This document shows, one piece after another, positions 53,180 to 64,000 of a DNA stretch of 64,000 nucleotides. The stretch covers positions 163,932 through 227,931 of the forward strand of contig BROG01000909.1 of NCBI GenBank assembly GCA_030159075.1, read 5' to 3'. How positions within the stretch are numbered: the first letter of the stretch is position 1; each line of letters starts with the position of its first letter. This DNA is from Atrina japonica (lineage: Eukaryota; Mollusca; Bivalvia; Pterioida; Pinnidae). The translations under genes were made by a program, and so were the position numbers. The notes under the pieces were generated by a model that worked only from the letters and a program-made list of their open reading frames with translations, searched no databases and had not been told where the DNA came from.

Positions 53180-55680
53180 AAAAACTTCAGATACCAAAGT
53201 GTAAATCAATAGAACGTCCAGGACACAGAGACAAATCCGATAAAAAATGAACAAACACGGACCTCTGGAAACCAAGAGGTGGGATCAGGTGCCATGGAGG
53301 AGTAAGCATCCCCTGTCGACCGGTCACACCCGCCGTGAGTCCACAGTCAAGTCCAGTGAAACACGTGAGGAGTGTATCCTCGCCATATTTGGTACAGACG
53401 TCTCAACAACTGCCAACGAAAAGGCAACTCAACATTTCACTTAGTGAAACAGAGTAGTCGCAGACAAGACTATTATACCGACCGTAAAACTTGCGGAACG
53501 TTGACATTAAACGCGGTTTTCGATATCCCTGTGTCAATAATTTGTCAGTGAGTAGTTTACCTCTGTATATGAAATCTTCATATGTTGTGCACGCCCTGGC
53601 ATATCGGATCATTTGTGAAATATATACTCCATATGCGGGTGACTGAGGGATATTACTACTTAAATGTGGAAAATTGACGATGGGAAAGCCGAAATCGTCG
53701 CGTTTATCGTATAGCTTAGTTGCTAATTTCCCGTCTGTGTTTATATTAAGTAAAATGTCTAAGTAAGAAGCGTGTGTGCTTGATTCTGTTGTATCTTTAA
53801 TTTCTAGTTCGCTGGGATATATCGCATTGACATATGTATGAAAATTGTCATTATTAATTGACAAAACGTCGTCGATATATCTAAATGTCAAATTAAAAGA
53901 CACCGCTAGCTTCTTCTTCTTTTGATTCAGCAGTTTCTGAATGAAGTCTGCTTCGTATGAATAAAGGAACAGGTCGGCCAATAAAGGAGCACAATTGGTT
54001 CCCATGGGAATGCCGACAGTTTGTTGAAAGACCACGTCTCCGAACATTACAAATATATTGTCTATTAGAAATTCCAGCATGTTTTTTATATCAACTTCAG
54101 TATATTTATGTGTAGAATCAGAGTGGTGTTTGACAAAATAAGTATCCTGATAGCCAATAACTAGGTATTTAAATTTTCGGGTACCACCTTTAGTGAAAAA
54201 GCAGTTGTCTATGATGCTGAAAAGTCTTTCTTTTAATTTTTTATGTGGAATAGTAGTGTAAAGAGTAGAGAAGTCATAAGTTTTGATACTGTGAATTCAA
54301 GAAAAATTGTGTGCCTTCAAATTTTCTAAAAGCTGTTTAGAATTTTTAAGTATCCACATCTGATTTACACCGCTTCTGGAATAAGCAACTGTAGAGTATT
54401 GTTGAAGTTTCTCCTTAACGGCTGTCAATATCTTGGTAAGGAGTAAAGATAAAGGTTTGGTAGAACAGTTGCTGGATCCTGCTATGTATCTTTGCTTATA
54501 TGGGTTTTTTATGAAGTTTAGGTATCCAATATAAATATGGCAGCTCGAAATCGGTATCCGTTGTAGGTATATCAAATGAGCGTAATACGGATACGTGATT
54601 TTGAAGGATCTCGTCCTTTGAAAGTGAGCTACGTGTATATGTAGGGATTACCAGAATTTATATTAAACCCAAGTTCTTCTAATAAACAATTATAGTAATG
54701 TGCCTTACAAATAAACACTACATTATTTGAGGCTTTGTCTGCTGGTACCAGTACATATTGGTCATGTAACCTATCCAGTTCAGTTACTACTTGTGGATCA
54801 TTAAATACAGAGGGATAACGTGTTTTCATAGTCCCTTTAAGTTTTCGAATACGAGATTTTATCAACCATCGTATGGCTTTCAGCCATTCAGACAAAGTGT
54901 CTGGTTCTTCGTCTTCATGTTTGGCCCATCGTCTGGCATAATCTTCGACAGAATTCATAACTAAAGTGAAATTCTGACGCCAATTAAAGGAACGGGCTTT
55001 CCGGTATTTAGGGCCCCTTAAAATAAGATTTTTTAGGCTTTCATTTTCAACAATAGAAACGTCGCCGGTAATAACATGCCCGATAGTATTGTATTTGAAA
55101 GGAGATGAAGCACATGAACATGTGACAGTGTTGTGTAGAAGATGGTTGATGTCTAAGCACTGCAAAACCTGTTTGTAATTGAATAGCTTGGATGCGATGC
55201 TAGGTGTATAGCTATATGAAATGCAAGGCGTGTTCTTCAGTTTAAAAATATGGTGGAATACAGGACTGAACTTTTTTGTGATTTAGAACATTGCCAATGT
55301 TTAAAGCGTCTATGCCTTTATTTGTAAATTTAAGTTTAAGGAAAAGACGTTTCTGTTCAGCACAGTCATTGTTTGTAACGCGCGCAGGCTTAAACAGTCT
55401 GTGATAAGCTATGTCCATTATAACGGAGTTCAGTATGTATCCGTGTAGGGGTTCATTCTTGCTTCTTCAAAAAGTTTATTGAGATTTGTAAAAGGAACAG
55501 AATAAAGCCTGCTGCGAATGTGATGAAGACCCAATTTTTTGTTAACGTAAGGTAAAAGAGATGAAAAAGTGACATCATGTATGTATGGTCGGTTGTAAGA
55601 ACGATGTCCATGACTTCGTTTACGTCTTACATTAGAATTAAAAAGTAACTGATTTAGTGAAACCATTTTAAATGCATTTT
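53180..55680 (-). mobile_element. Penelope-like element, longest copy (2.5 kb), inside a PAK-like intron
   Basis: On the minus strand from 55666: a basic segment (NSNVRRKRSHGHRSYNRP), then from 55165 a CSC-containing lead, GHVITGDVSIV and a helical region (WAKHEDEEPDTLSEWLKAIR). The RT follows: VLVPADKASNNVVFICK, a shifted PKLHK region, STLYTTIP, VGIPMGTNCAPLLADLF at about 54015-53960 and the palm FRYIDDVLSIN near 53880. The C-terminal domain ends near 53403 and a 3' region of ~220 bases ends at about 53186. It is disabled by a CGA-to-TGA change at 54298-54300, a frameshift near 54530-54650 and others upstream. No GIY-YIG endonuclease was seen. The family assignment rests on the RT motifs. 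Confidence 0.88.
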
Positions 55681-55786
55681 GTTTAATCTCATACTTGTTA
55701 ATGTCATATACTATGACATTTTGGCCAGCGAAATAGATTAGCTTGATGTAAAGACTGGCGTAAACATGAATATTGTCATAACAAAC

Positions 55787-56263
55787 CTAGATACCACCTA
55801 TGGGGCCATCCAATATGGGGTTCCAACCATTGTTTGACGCTTGATATTTTCACCACTTAGCTGTGCGCAAAATCCAAAATTCGTTAGCTTTACAGAACCA
55901 CCCATACCAAGAAGAACATTGCCACTCTTTATATCCCTGTGAATGATATTCTTGGAATGGAGATACTTTAATGCTTTTAAACATTCTCGACACACTGCTG
56001 CAATTTTTCCTTCATTCATGATTGTTTTTGTGACAACATCTGTCAAGGCTCCACCGTCAAGGTATTCCATGACTAACTGTAGCTCATGTTTATCTTCCAG
56101 AAAGTGACAGTCTAATAATTTTACAATGTTAGCATGCGTGCATGTTTTCATGACTTCAATTTCTGTTATTAGCTTCTCTTTTTTAGGCTGGTTCTTGAGA
56201 TCTATCAATTCGATGACAACTACTTTTTCTAAAGATTTTGCTATGTAAAACGTTCCTGTGGCT
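55787..56263 (-). pseudogene. PAK-like unit 3, kinase exon from Gly-loop to activation segment
   Basis: The acceptor TTTTTCAG lies before 56263, and the donor TCTAG|GTTTGT at 55786 matches the phase of the C-lobe exon (R split AG|A). In order it reads [10 protein letters not shown] (Gly-loop), [17 protein letters not shown] with Glu at the VAIK Lys position, ITEIEVM (alpha-C Glu kept), [15 protein letters not shown] (hinge), [17 protein letters not shown] and HRDIKSGN (catalytic loop intact). It continues with [13 protein letters not shown] (Asn for the DFG Asp), [14 protein letters not shown] (activation-loop Thr kept), then TAG at 55798 in place of the APE Glu, and VVSR. Two key catalytic residues are lost even without the stop. 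Confidence 0.9.
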
Positions 56264-58333
<2,070 letters not shown>

Positions 58334-58387
58334 CTTAAGAGCAATAAATCGGCTTTGTCATTGGGTTGATGAACACTTCAAACATAT
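58334..58387 (-). pseudogene. PAK-like unit 3, small exon before the kinase domain (candidate)
   Basis: A poly-T tract and AAATATAG precede 58387, and the donor AAG|GTATGT follows 58334. In the phase given by exon 60353-60392 it reads L-HMFEVFINPMTKPIYCS and a stop. N-P-x-x-K falls exactly where PAKs have LRTIVSVGNPNRKY. It is about 10 bases shorter than needed to meet the kinase exon in phase, so either this exon has a deletion or the real boundary lies elsewhere. Confidence 0.5.
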
Positions 58388-59132
58388 CTATATTTAATGT
58401 TTGACCAAAAAAAAAAAAACTATTGAATACCTGGAAATATCCAATACCCGACATTGTTTTATTTTCAAGTTTAAAGAAGCATTGACGAATGGTGATTTGG
58501 GGTAAATTAAAGATCAAAAAATCATTTCTTTATTAAAGGGGGCAACAATAACCAGGGGCGAATATGTAATCTTGCATCTGTAATATCCACACAGAAAGAT
58601 GCTCGATAGCATCAAACATTAAATTAAGGAAATATGTTTTTTTATGGAAATAGACCGTGCATTACTGAGTTTGTTACCATGGTTCTCCAAGTTTTTATCA
58701 CTGACAAAACCTATATTTTACCTTCTTTTTGAAAGACATCTGTTGTAGCATCTTGACTTAAGTTGTGAACCTATAAAGTGAGGCATCTAGTGATTATCTT
58801 ATTTGATAGAAAATGGGAGCAAAGTTTACTTTATTGCAAAACACTTTCACTGGGGTAAGCTGATTATACACATCCAAACATTTGAAGATGTTATCCCATT
58901 GATAACGAGTTTCCTACGCAACACATTAATGGTTGATCCTATCATGTTATTTCATATTATTTCATCAACCTGAATATCAGTTATTTCCCAATATATCCCA
59001 ATTTTATTCAATAGCAATGCTTAGTTTTCTCTATGATTCCACAGTATTACAATCACATGTATCCGAACTGCTAAATAAGTATTGGCTCGGTTATCTACAC
59101 TGGGTAGATGTAAAACCATAAATAAATATAGA

Positions 59133-59135
<3 letters not shown>

Positions 59136-59195
<60 letters not shown>
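59136..59195. repeat. (CT)n microsatellite, left tandem copy
   Basis: About 30 CT units after GAAATT, as at 61479-61586. Confidence 0.97.
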
Positions 59196-59198
<3 letters not shown>

Positions 59199-59285
59199 AC
59201 AAAATCGAAGTACGCCAAATAGAAAAGCTACTGTGATAAGTCAGTTATTACAGGAAATACATGTAGGTCAATTACTCAACTTACG

Positions 59286-59405
59286 TGATATCTGAATTTT
59301 GCAATAATGCATTCCATGCTGGGGGCAGTCTTAAGTACATGAACATTGTTCTAGTGCTGTTTGGGTAAATGTCCATTGTTGTCTGATAAGAGTTAACCCA
59401 AAGTC
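59286..59405 (-). pseudogene. Decayed CRIB exon in the left tandem copy
   Basis: It keeps the donor GTAAGT and the segment PAWNALLQNSD on the minus strand, with several deletions in the CRIB core and lead. It is clearly derived from the exon at 61718-61866. Confidence 0.75.
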
Positions 59406-59409
59406 AATT

Positions 59410-60182
59410 TTAGAGGTAAAAATGTTTGGAAACCAAAAGGTGGGATCAGGTGCCATGGATAAACATCCTCTGTCCCGGTCACACTCGCAGGCCAGCTCGT
59501 CAGATTGCGTGTGAAACAGAGTTGTCGCAAACAAGACTATGACCTTAAAATCGTTGACAATGGATATAATTTTTACCTCTGTATTTTTTATATGTTGTAT
59601 ACGCCCTTATAACTCCATTGCAGGTGACTTGTACTTAAATTTACAAATAGCTTAAAAATATGCCTAAGTATGAAGCGTGTGTGCTCTCTGTTGTATCTTT
59701 AGTTCACTGGGATTTTCGCATTGACAGAAAATTGTCATTATTAATTAACAAAACATTATATCTAAGTCAGCAATTTGAATGAAGTCTGGAAATTCGGCCA
59801 ATAAAGGGGCACAATTGGTTCCCAAGGTAACAGTACCACGTCTCCGAAAATTACAAATGTATTGTCTATTAGAAATGCAAGCAACTTTGTCATTAGGGTT
59901 CTAGTGATGATAATGCACTTTCATGTGGACATATCTTCAAATTTTCTAAAAGCTGTTTAGAATGATTTACACCGCTTCTGACAACAAAAAAAAATAAAGG
60001 AGTAAAAATAAAGGTTTGGTAGAACATATCCTGATGTATACCAATATAAATGTGGTAGCTCGAAATGGACCCATGGTATATATCCGAACACGTGAAAGAA
60101 TCTCGTCCTTTGACCCAGAATTCGTATTAAACCCAAGAATAAACAATTTAATGTGCCTTACATCGTCTGCTGGTGCCATACT
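59410..60182 (-). mobile_element. Fragmented Penelope-like copy in the left tandem copy
   Basis: A patchwork of matches to 61960-63424 in order (TGGAAACCAAAAGGTGGGAT, CGGCCAATAAAGGGGCACAA, ACCGCTTCTG, TGGTAGCTCGAAAT) with many internal gaps. No coding frame survives. Confidence 0.85.
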
Positions 60183-60352
60183 TGAGAGGGTGAGTTTAAA
60201 ATGGAAGGATACTTTCAAGTTGAATTATAGAAGCATTGACATTAATGAGAAGATGGTGATTTGGGGTAAATTAAAGATCGGGTGAAAATCATTTCTTTAT
60301 TAAAGGGGCAACAATAACCAGGGGCGAATATTTCCATGTATATAGCACTTAC

Positions 60353-60392
60353 GTAATCTTGCACTGAATTGCTCATCTGTAATATCTTTTGT
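60353..60392 (-). pseudogene. PAK-like unit 3, 40-bp exon before the kinase domain
   Basis: The acceptor CTTTTTAG lies before 60392, and the donor TAC|GTAAGT at 60352. In phase it reads TKDITDEQFSARL, matching the conserved MSDEEILEKLRSIVS exon of PAKs. The phases on both sides agree with the linker exon (0) and the following candidate exon (1). Confidence 0.75.
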
Positions 60393-60627
60393 CTAAAAAG
60401 AAAAGCATTTACATAGATCACACAGAAAGATGACACAGCTCGAAATAGCATCAAACATTAAATTAAGGAAATATTCTCAAATCATTGCTGCATTTGGGCA
60501 AAGTTTTTATGTTTTCCCCTAAATAAATTTAAACTGCTGTCTTTCTGCAGACTTCTTAGGATGTACAAGAGGGTAAAATGAAAGGGATTATTGTACAGAT
60601 TCTAAAACTAGTGTTTAAACAAGTTAC

Positions 60628-60859
60628 CGCATTACTGGCACTAGGACTTTCAGCAATCACATTGTTACCATCTGTATGTTGAAGCAGGGGAGGCAACCCG
60701 TCGTCCAAGTTTTTATCACTGTCTAATTCATTATCGGATTCGTCTATCGCTGTAGAGGAAATTAAACATTTTCTATATTTTACCTTCTTTTTGAAAGACA
60801 TCTGTACAATTTCCGATATTGGAATAGCATCATCAGGATTCTAATTTTGTTCTTCACTG
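60628..60859 (-). pseudogene. PAK-like unit 3, autoinhibitory/linker exon
   Basis: The acceptor is TTACAG with a second CAG directly after it (a NAGNAG pair). It reads (T)SEEQN, TAG at 60841-60843, NPDDAIPISEIVQMSFKKKV, then an acidic stretch (IDESDNELDSDKNLDDG) and GLPPLLQHTDGNNVI. It resembles the PAK region SEQKKNP...VLDVLEFY and the acidic/Pro linker. The donor GCG|GTAACT is at 60627. With the CRIB exon it totals a multiple of three. Confidence 0.8.
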
Positions 60860-61476
60860 CTGTAAGTTGTAAGAAAATGAATCCGTATCTGTATTCTGTT
60901 AAAGTTTGTTCTCTATTGTAGGCATCAGTGTTATCACACAGTATCAAGATTATCTTATTTGATAGAAAATGGGAGCAAAGTTTACTTTATTGCAAAACAC
61001 TTTCACTGGGGTAAGCTAAATCTTAATTTTTTTCCTTAGCCCTATAGATTATACACATCCAACATTTGAAGATAATGAGGATCTAGCCAATTGTATCCCA
61101 TTGATAACGAATACACTCTCGTTTCCTACGCAACGGACATTAATACACACAGATTGTTGATCCTATCATGTTATTTCATATTATTTCATCAACCTGAATA
61201 TCAGTTATTTCCAATATATCCAATTTTATTCAATAGCAGATGCCATAGTATGGAACACTTAGTTTTCTCTATGTCTTATTCCATACACTAGTAATCAATA
61301 CAATCACATGTATCAATGGTTTTATTATGAACTGCTAAATAAGATTTTCATTTACAATATACATATAGCTGGAGATAATTGTCTAGTTCAAATATCAACG
61401 AACGCTGTTATCTACACTGGGTAACTGAGCAGACAGTATTTTCGTAATCCCAGAGTAACCATAAATGAAATATAGA

Positions 61477-61589
<113 letters not shown>

Positions 61590-61717
61590 ATGTATCAAAA
61601 TCGAAGTACGCCAAATAGTGCGCAAGGAAAGCTACGTGTCATACATTCCGTGATAAGTCAGTTATCAAGATACAGGAAATACATGTAGGTCAATTACAAA
61701 TCAATTTCATTACTTAC

Positions 61718-61866
61718 GTGATGTCTGAATTTTGCAATAATGCATTCCATGCTGGGGGCAGTCCTTCAAAACTATTGGTTTCTGAATTGAATCTTACATG
61801 AACATTGTGTCTCGCTGCTGTTGGGTATCCAATGTCCATTGGTGGATTGTCTGATGAAGAGTCAAG
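61718..61866 (-). pseudogene. PAK-like unit 3, CRIB exon (open frame)
   Basis: The acceptor is TATTTATAG before 61866 and the donor CAC|GTAAGT at 61717. It reads LDSSSDNPPMDIGYPTAARH, then NVHVRFNSETNSFEGLPPAW, then NALLQNSDIT, with no stop. It has the CRIB His pair and Val (H-N-V-H-V), but the following Gly is Arg. It lacks 39 bases (13 codons) of the lead present in unit 2. Its upstream neighbour is a Penelope-like 3' end starting at about 61880, as in unit 2. Confidence 0.85.
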
Positions 61867-61879
61867 CTATAAATATAAA

Positions 61880-63530
61880 AAATCTCAGATACCAAAGTAC
61901 AAATCAATAGAATATCCAGGACATACATACAACTCCGGTAAAAATGGACAAACACGGACCTCTGGAAACCAAAAGGTGGGATCAGGTGCCATGGAAGAGT
62001 AAACATCCTCTGTCGACCGGTCACACTCGCAGTGAATCCACAGTCAAGTCCAATGAAATACGTGAGGAGTGTATCCTCGTCAGAATTGGTACAGACGTCT
62101 CAACAACCACCAACGAAAAGGCAACTCAACATTTCACTTAGTGAAACAGAGTTGTCGCAAACAAGACTATTATACCGACCTTAAAATTTGCGGAACGTTG
62201 ACATTAAACGCGGTTTTCGATATCCCTGTGTCAATAATTTGTCAGTGAGTAGTTTACCTCTGTATATGAATTTTTTATATGTTGTATACGCCCTGGCATA
62301 TCGGATCATTTGTGAAATATAAACTCCATATGCAGGTGACTAAGGGATATTGCTACTTAAATGTGGAAAATTTACGATGGGAAAGCCGAAATCGTCGCGT
62401 TTGTTGTATAGCTTAGTTGCTTATATAATATGCCTAAGTATGAAGCGTGTGTGCTTGACTCTGTTGTATCTTTAATTTCTAGTTCACTGGGATATATCGC
62501 ATTGACATATGTATGAAAATTGTCATTATTAATTAACAAAACATCGTCGATATATCTAAATGTCAAATTAAAGGACACCGCTAACTTTTTCTTCTTTTTA
62601 TTCATCAGTTTCTGAATGAAGTCTGCTTCGTATGAATAAAGGAACAGTTCGGCCAATAAAGGGGCATAATTGGTTCCCATAGGGATGCCGACAGTTTGTT
62701 GAGACCACGTCTCCGAAAATTACAAATGTATTGTCTATTAGAAATTCCAGCAAGTTTTTTATATCAACTTAAGTGTATTTATGTGTAGAATCAGAGTGGT
62801 GTTTGACGAAATACTTATCCTGATAGGTAATCAGTAGATATTTAATTTTCGGGTACCACCTCTAGTGACAAAACAGTTGTCTATAATGCTTAAAAGTCTT
62901 TCTTTTATTTTTTTATGTGGAATAGTTGTGTAAAGAGTAGAAAAGTCATAAATTTTGATACTGTGAAATCGAGAAAAATTGTGTGCCTTCAAATTTTCTA
63001 AAAGCTGTTTAGAATTTTTAAGTATCCACATCTGATTTACACCGCTTCTGGATTAAGCAACTATACAGTATTGTTGAAGTTTTTCCTTAACGGCTGTCAA
63101 TATCTTGGTAAGGAGTAAAAATAAAGGTTTGGTAGAACATTTGCTGGATCCTGCTATGTATCTTTGCTTATATGTGGTTTTATGAAGTTTAGGTATCCAA
63201 TATAAATGTGGTAGCTCGAAATCGGTACCCATGGTAGGTATATCAAATGAGCGTAATACGAACACGTGATTTTGAAGAATCTCGTCCTTTGAAAGTGAGC
63301 TACGTGTGTATGTAGGATTTCCAGAATTCGTATTAAACCCAAGTTCTTCTAATAAACAATTATAGTAATGTGCCTTACAAATAAAAACTATATTATTTGA
63401 GGTTTCGTCTGCTGGTGCCAGTACACATTGGTCATGTAATCTATCCAGTTCAGTTACTACTTCTGGTCGGTTGCATGAACGATGTCCGTGACTTCGTTTA
63501 CGTCTTACATTAGAATTTAAAAATTCCACC
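61880..63530 (-). mobile_element. Penelope-like element with large internal deletion
   Basis: The minus strand from 63589 reads NSNVRRKRSHGHRSCNRP, then jumps directly to VVTELDRLHDQ; the ~680 bases between these points in the 53-55.7 kb copy are missing. The RT region follows: LYWIPKLHKTTYKQRYIAG-like (frameshifted), STLYTTIPHKKIKERLLS at 63031-62831 and MGTNYAPLLAELFLYSYEAD at 62680-62600. The palm FRYIDDVLLIN and the 3' end at 61880 come last. Stops and frameshifts occur near 63055, 62830, 62700 and 62400. It is inactive. Confidence 0.9.
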
Positions 63531-63639
63531 ACATTAACACCATTACACAGTGGGCTTGTTAGATTGTATACAAAAGTATAAATATTCAATACGTTTGTGA
63601 GATAATATAGAACACTTTCAAATATTAGTCAAATATTGA

Positions 63640-64000
63640 CCTCCGTAAATTACAGTGGAACCAGGTGACAAGAATAAGTACGCATTCCCCGTTAACCGGT
63701 CACACCAACTGTGAGTCCACAGTAAACTCAAATTAATTCTCGTCACAACCGCTATTTCATATTGTGAATCAAAGCAATTGTAAACAAGTCCATTATACTA
63801 TCCATAAATGTTGTTAACGTTGACATCAGGTGCGATTCTCGAAATCCCTGTGACAATAACTTATCAGTAAATAGGGTACCTCTGTAAATGAAATGTTCAT
63901 ATGTTGATAACGCCCTGGCATATCGAATTTGCTGAAGTTTCTCCTTAACTGTTCCCAGTATTTTGGTAAGGGGTAAAGTTTTACGGAAGATTCGCTGGGC
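63640..64000 (-). mobile_element. Diverged Penelope-like copy, runs off the window
   Basis: GTTAACCGGTCACACCAACT, GTGAGTCCACAGTAAACTCA, CATTATACTATCCATAAATG and CGCCCTGGCATATCGAAT follow the family order. It then jumps to the upstream RT block CTGAAGTTTCTCCTTAACTG, so an internal deletion is present. It continues beyond 64000. Confidence 0.8.

Larger units (their letters stand above)
58485..60182. repeat. Deletion-riddled tandem copy of 60237-63424
   Basis: Collinear with the next 3.2 kb but only 1.7 kb long. It shares the sequence from GGTGATTTGGGGTAAATTAA through the CRIB exon remnant, the (CT)n tract and the Penelope-like copy to CGTCTGCTGGTGCCA. The differences are mostly gaps of a few to more than 100 bases. 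Subtype variants of the right copy (AATTAACAAAACA, CCGAAAATTACAAATGTATT) are retained. Confidence 0.85.

Noticed and set aside
52399..55800. Idea that the TAG/TGA codons in the kinase are read through or recoded
   Set aside because: Two different stop codons plus loss of the VAIK Lys and DFG Asp and a length mismatch at exon 4 are explained more simply by pseudogene decay.

Overview
This is an AT-rich (visibly more than 60% A+T) eukaryotic nuclear window. Genes have GT-AG introns, and the sequence is crowded with long (TA)n, (CA)n, (GA)n and (AAT)n microsatellites, minisatellites and retroelement fragments. A lophotrochozoan, most likely a bivalve mollusc, fits best. The main reasons are a short retroelement 3' end, present about 19 times here, that I remember as widespread in bivalve sequence, and an animal-type glycine-rich-domain gene. 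This species guess is inference; I could not search.

Layout. 1-4.2 kb: non-coding, with a palindromic repeat array at 494-752. 4.2-15.1 kb: one apparently intact plus-strand gene of four coding exons, about 825 residues, encoding a glycine-rich domain-containing (DUF1399/GRDP) protein with a short collagen-like stretch and a Gly-Cys tail. Its 7.5 kb first coding intron holds a 78-bp minisatellite and broken reverse-transcriptase elements. 15.1-22.3 kb: non-coding, with microsatellites, a foldback (MITE-like) element at 17.45-17.66 kb and a divergent retroelement copy at 20.4-21.2 kb.

22.3-63.6 kb: a minus-strand array of three diverged duplicates of a p21-activated-kinase (PAK) like locus, all decayed. 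Unit 1 (22.3-25.6 kb) keeps a scrap of the CRIB exon. Unit 2 (28.9-35.9 kb) keeps an open CRIB exon and a broken linker exon but no kinase exons that I can find. Unit 3 (47.4-61.9 kb) keeps six exons from CRIB to the C-lobe; most of their junctions still match in phase, but there are three in-frame stops, VAIK Lys is replaced by Glu and DFG is changed to NFG. The units share long non-coding 3' regions ending in a conserved minus-strand AATAAA. Segmental duplication extends into the flank (26.6-28.5 kb matches 40.15-41.9 kb). Between units 2 and 3 lie a LINE fragment, a roughly 172-bp tandem array and a hairpin-rich array.

The dominant mobile family is a Penelope-like (PLE-type RT) element. 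One 2.5 kb copy sits inside the intron that splits the PAK-like kinase domain. Another short fragment is fused in frame to a PAK N-terminal exon. Near the right end, a 1.7 kb segment is a tandem copy of the next 3.2 kb that has lost nearly half its length through many small deletions, which is either an assembly artefact or unusual decay. I found no rRNA, CRISPR or bacterial-style operon, and no convincing intact tRNA gene.
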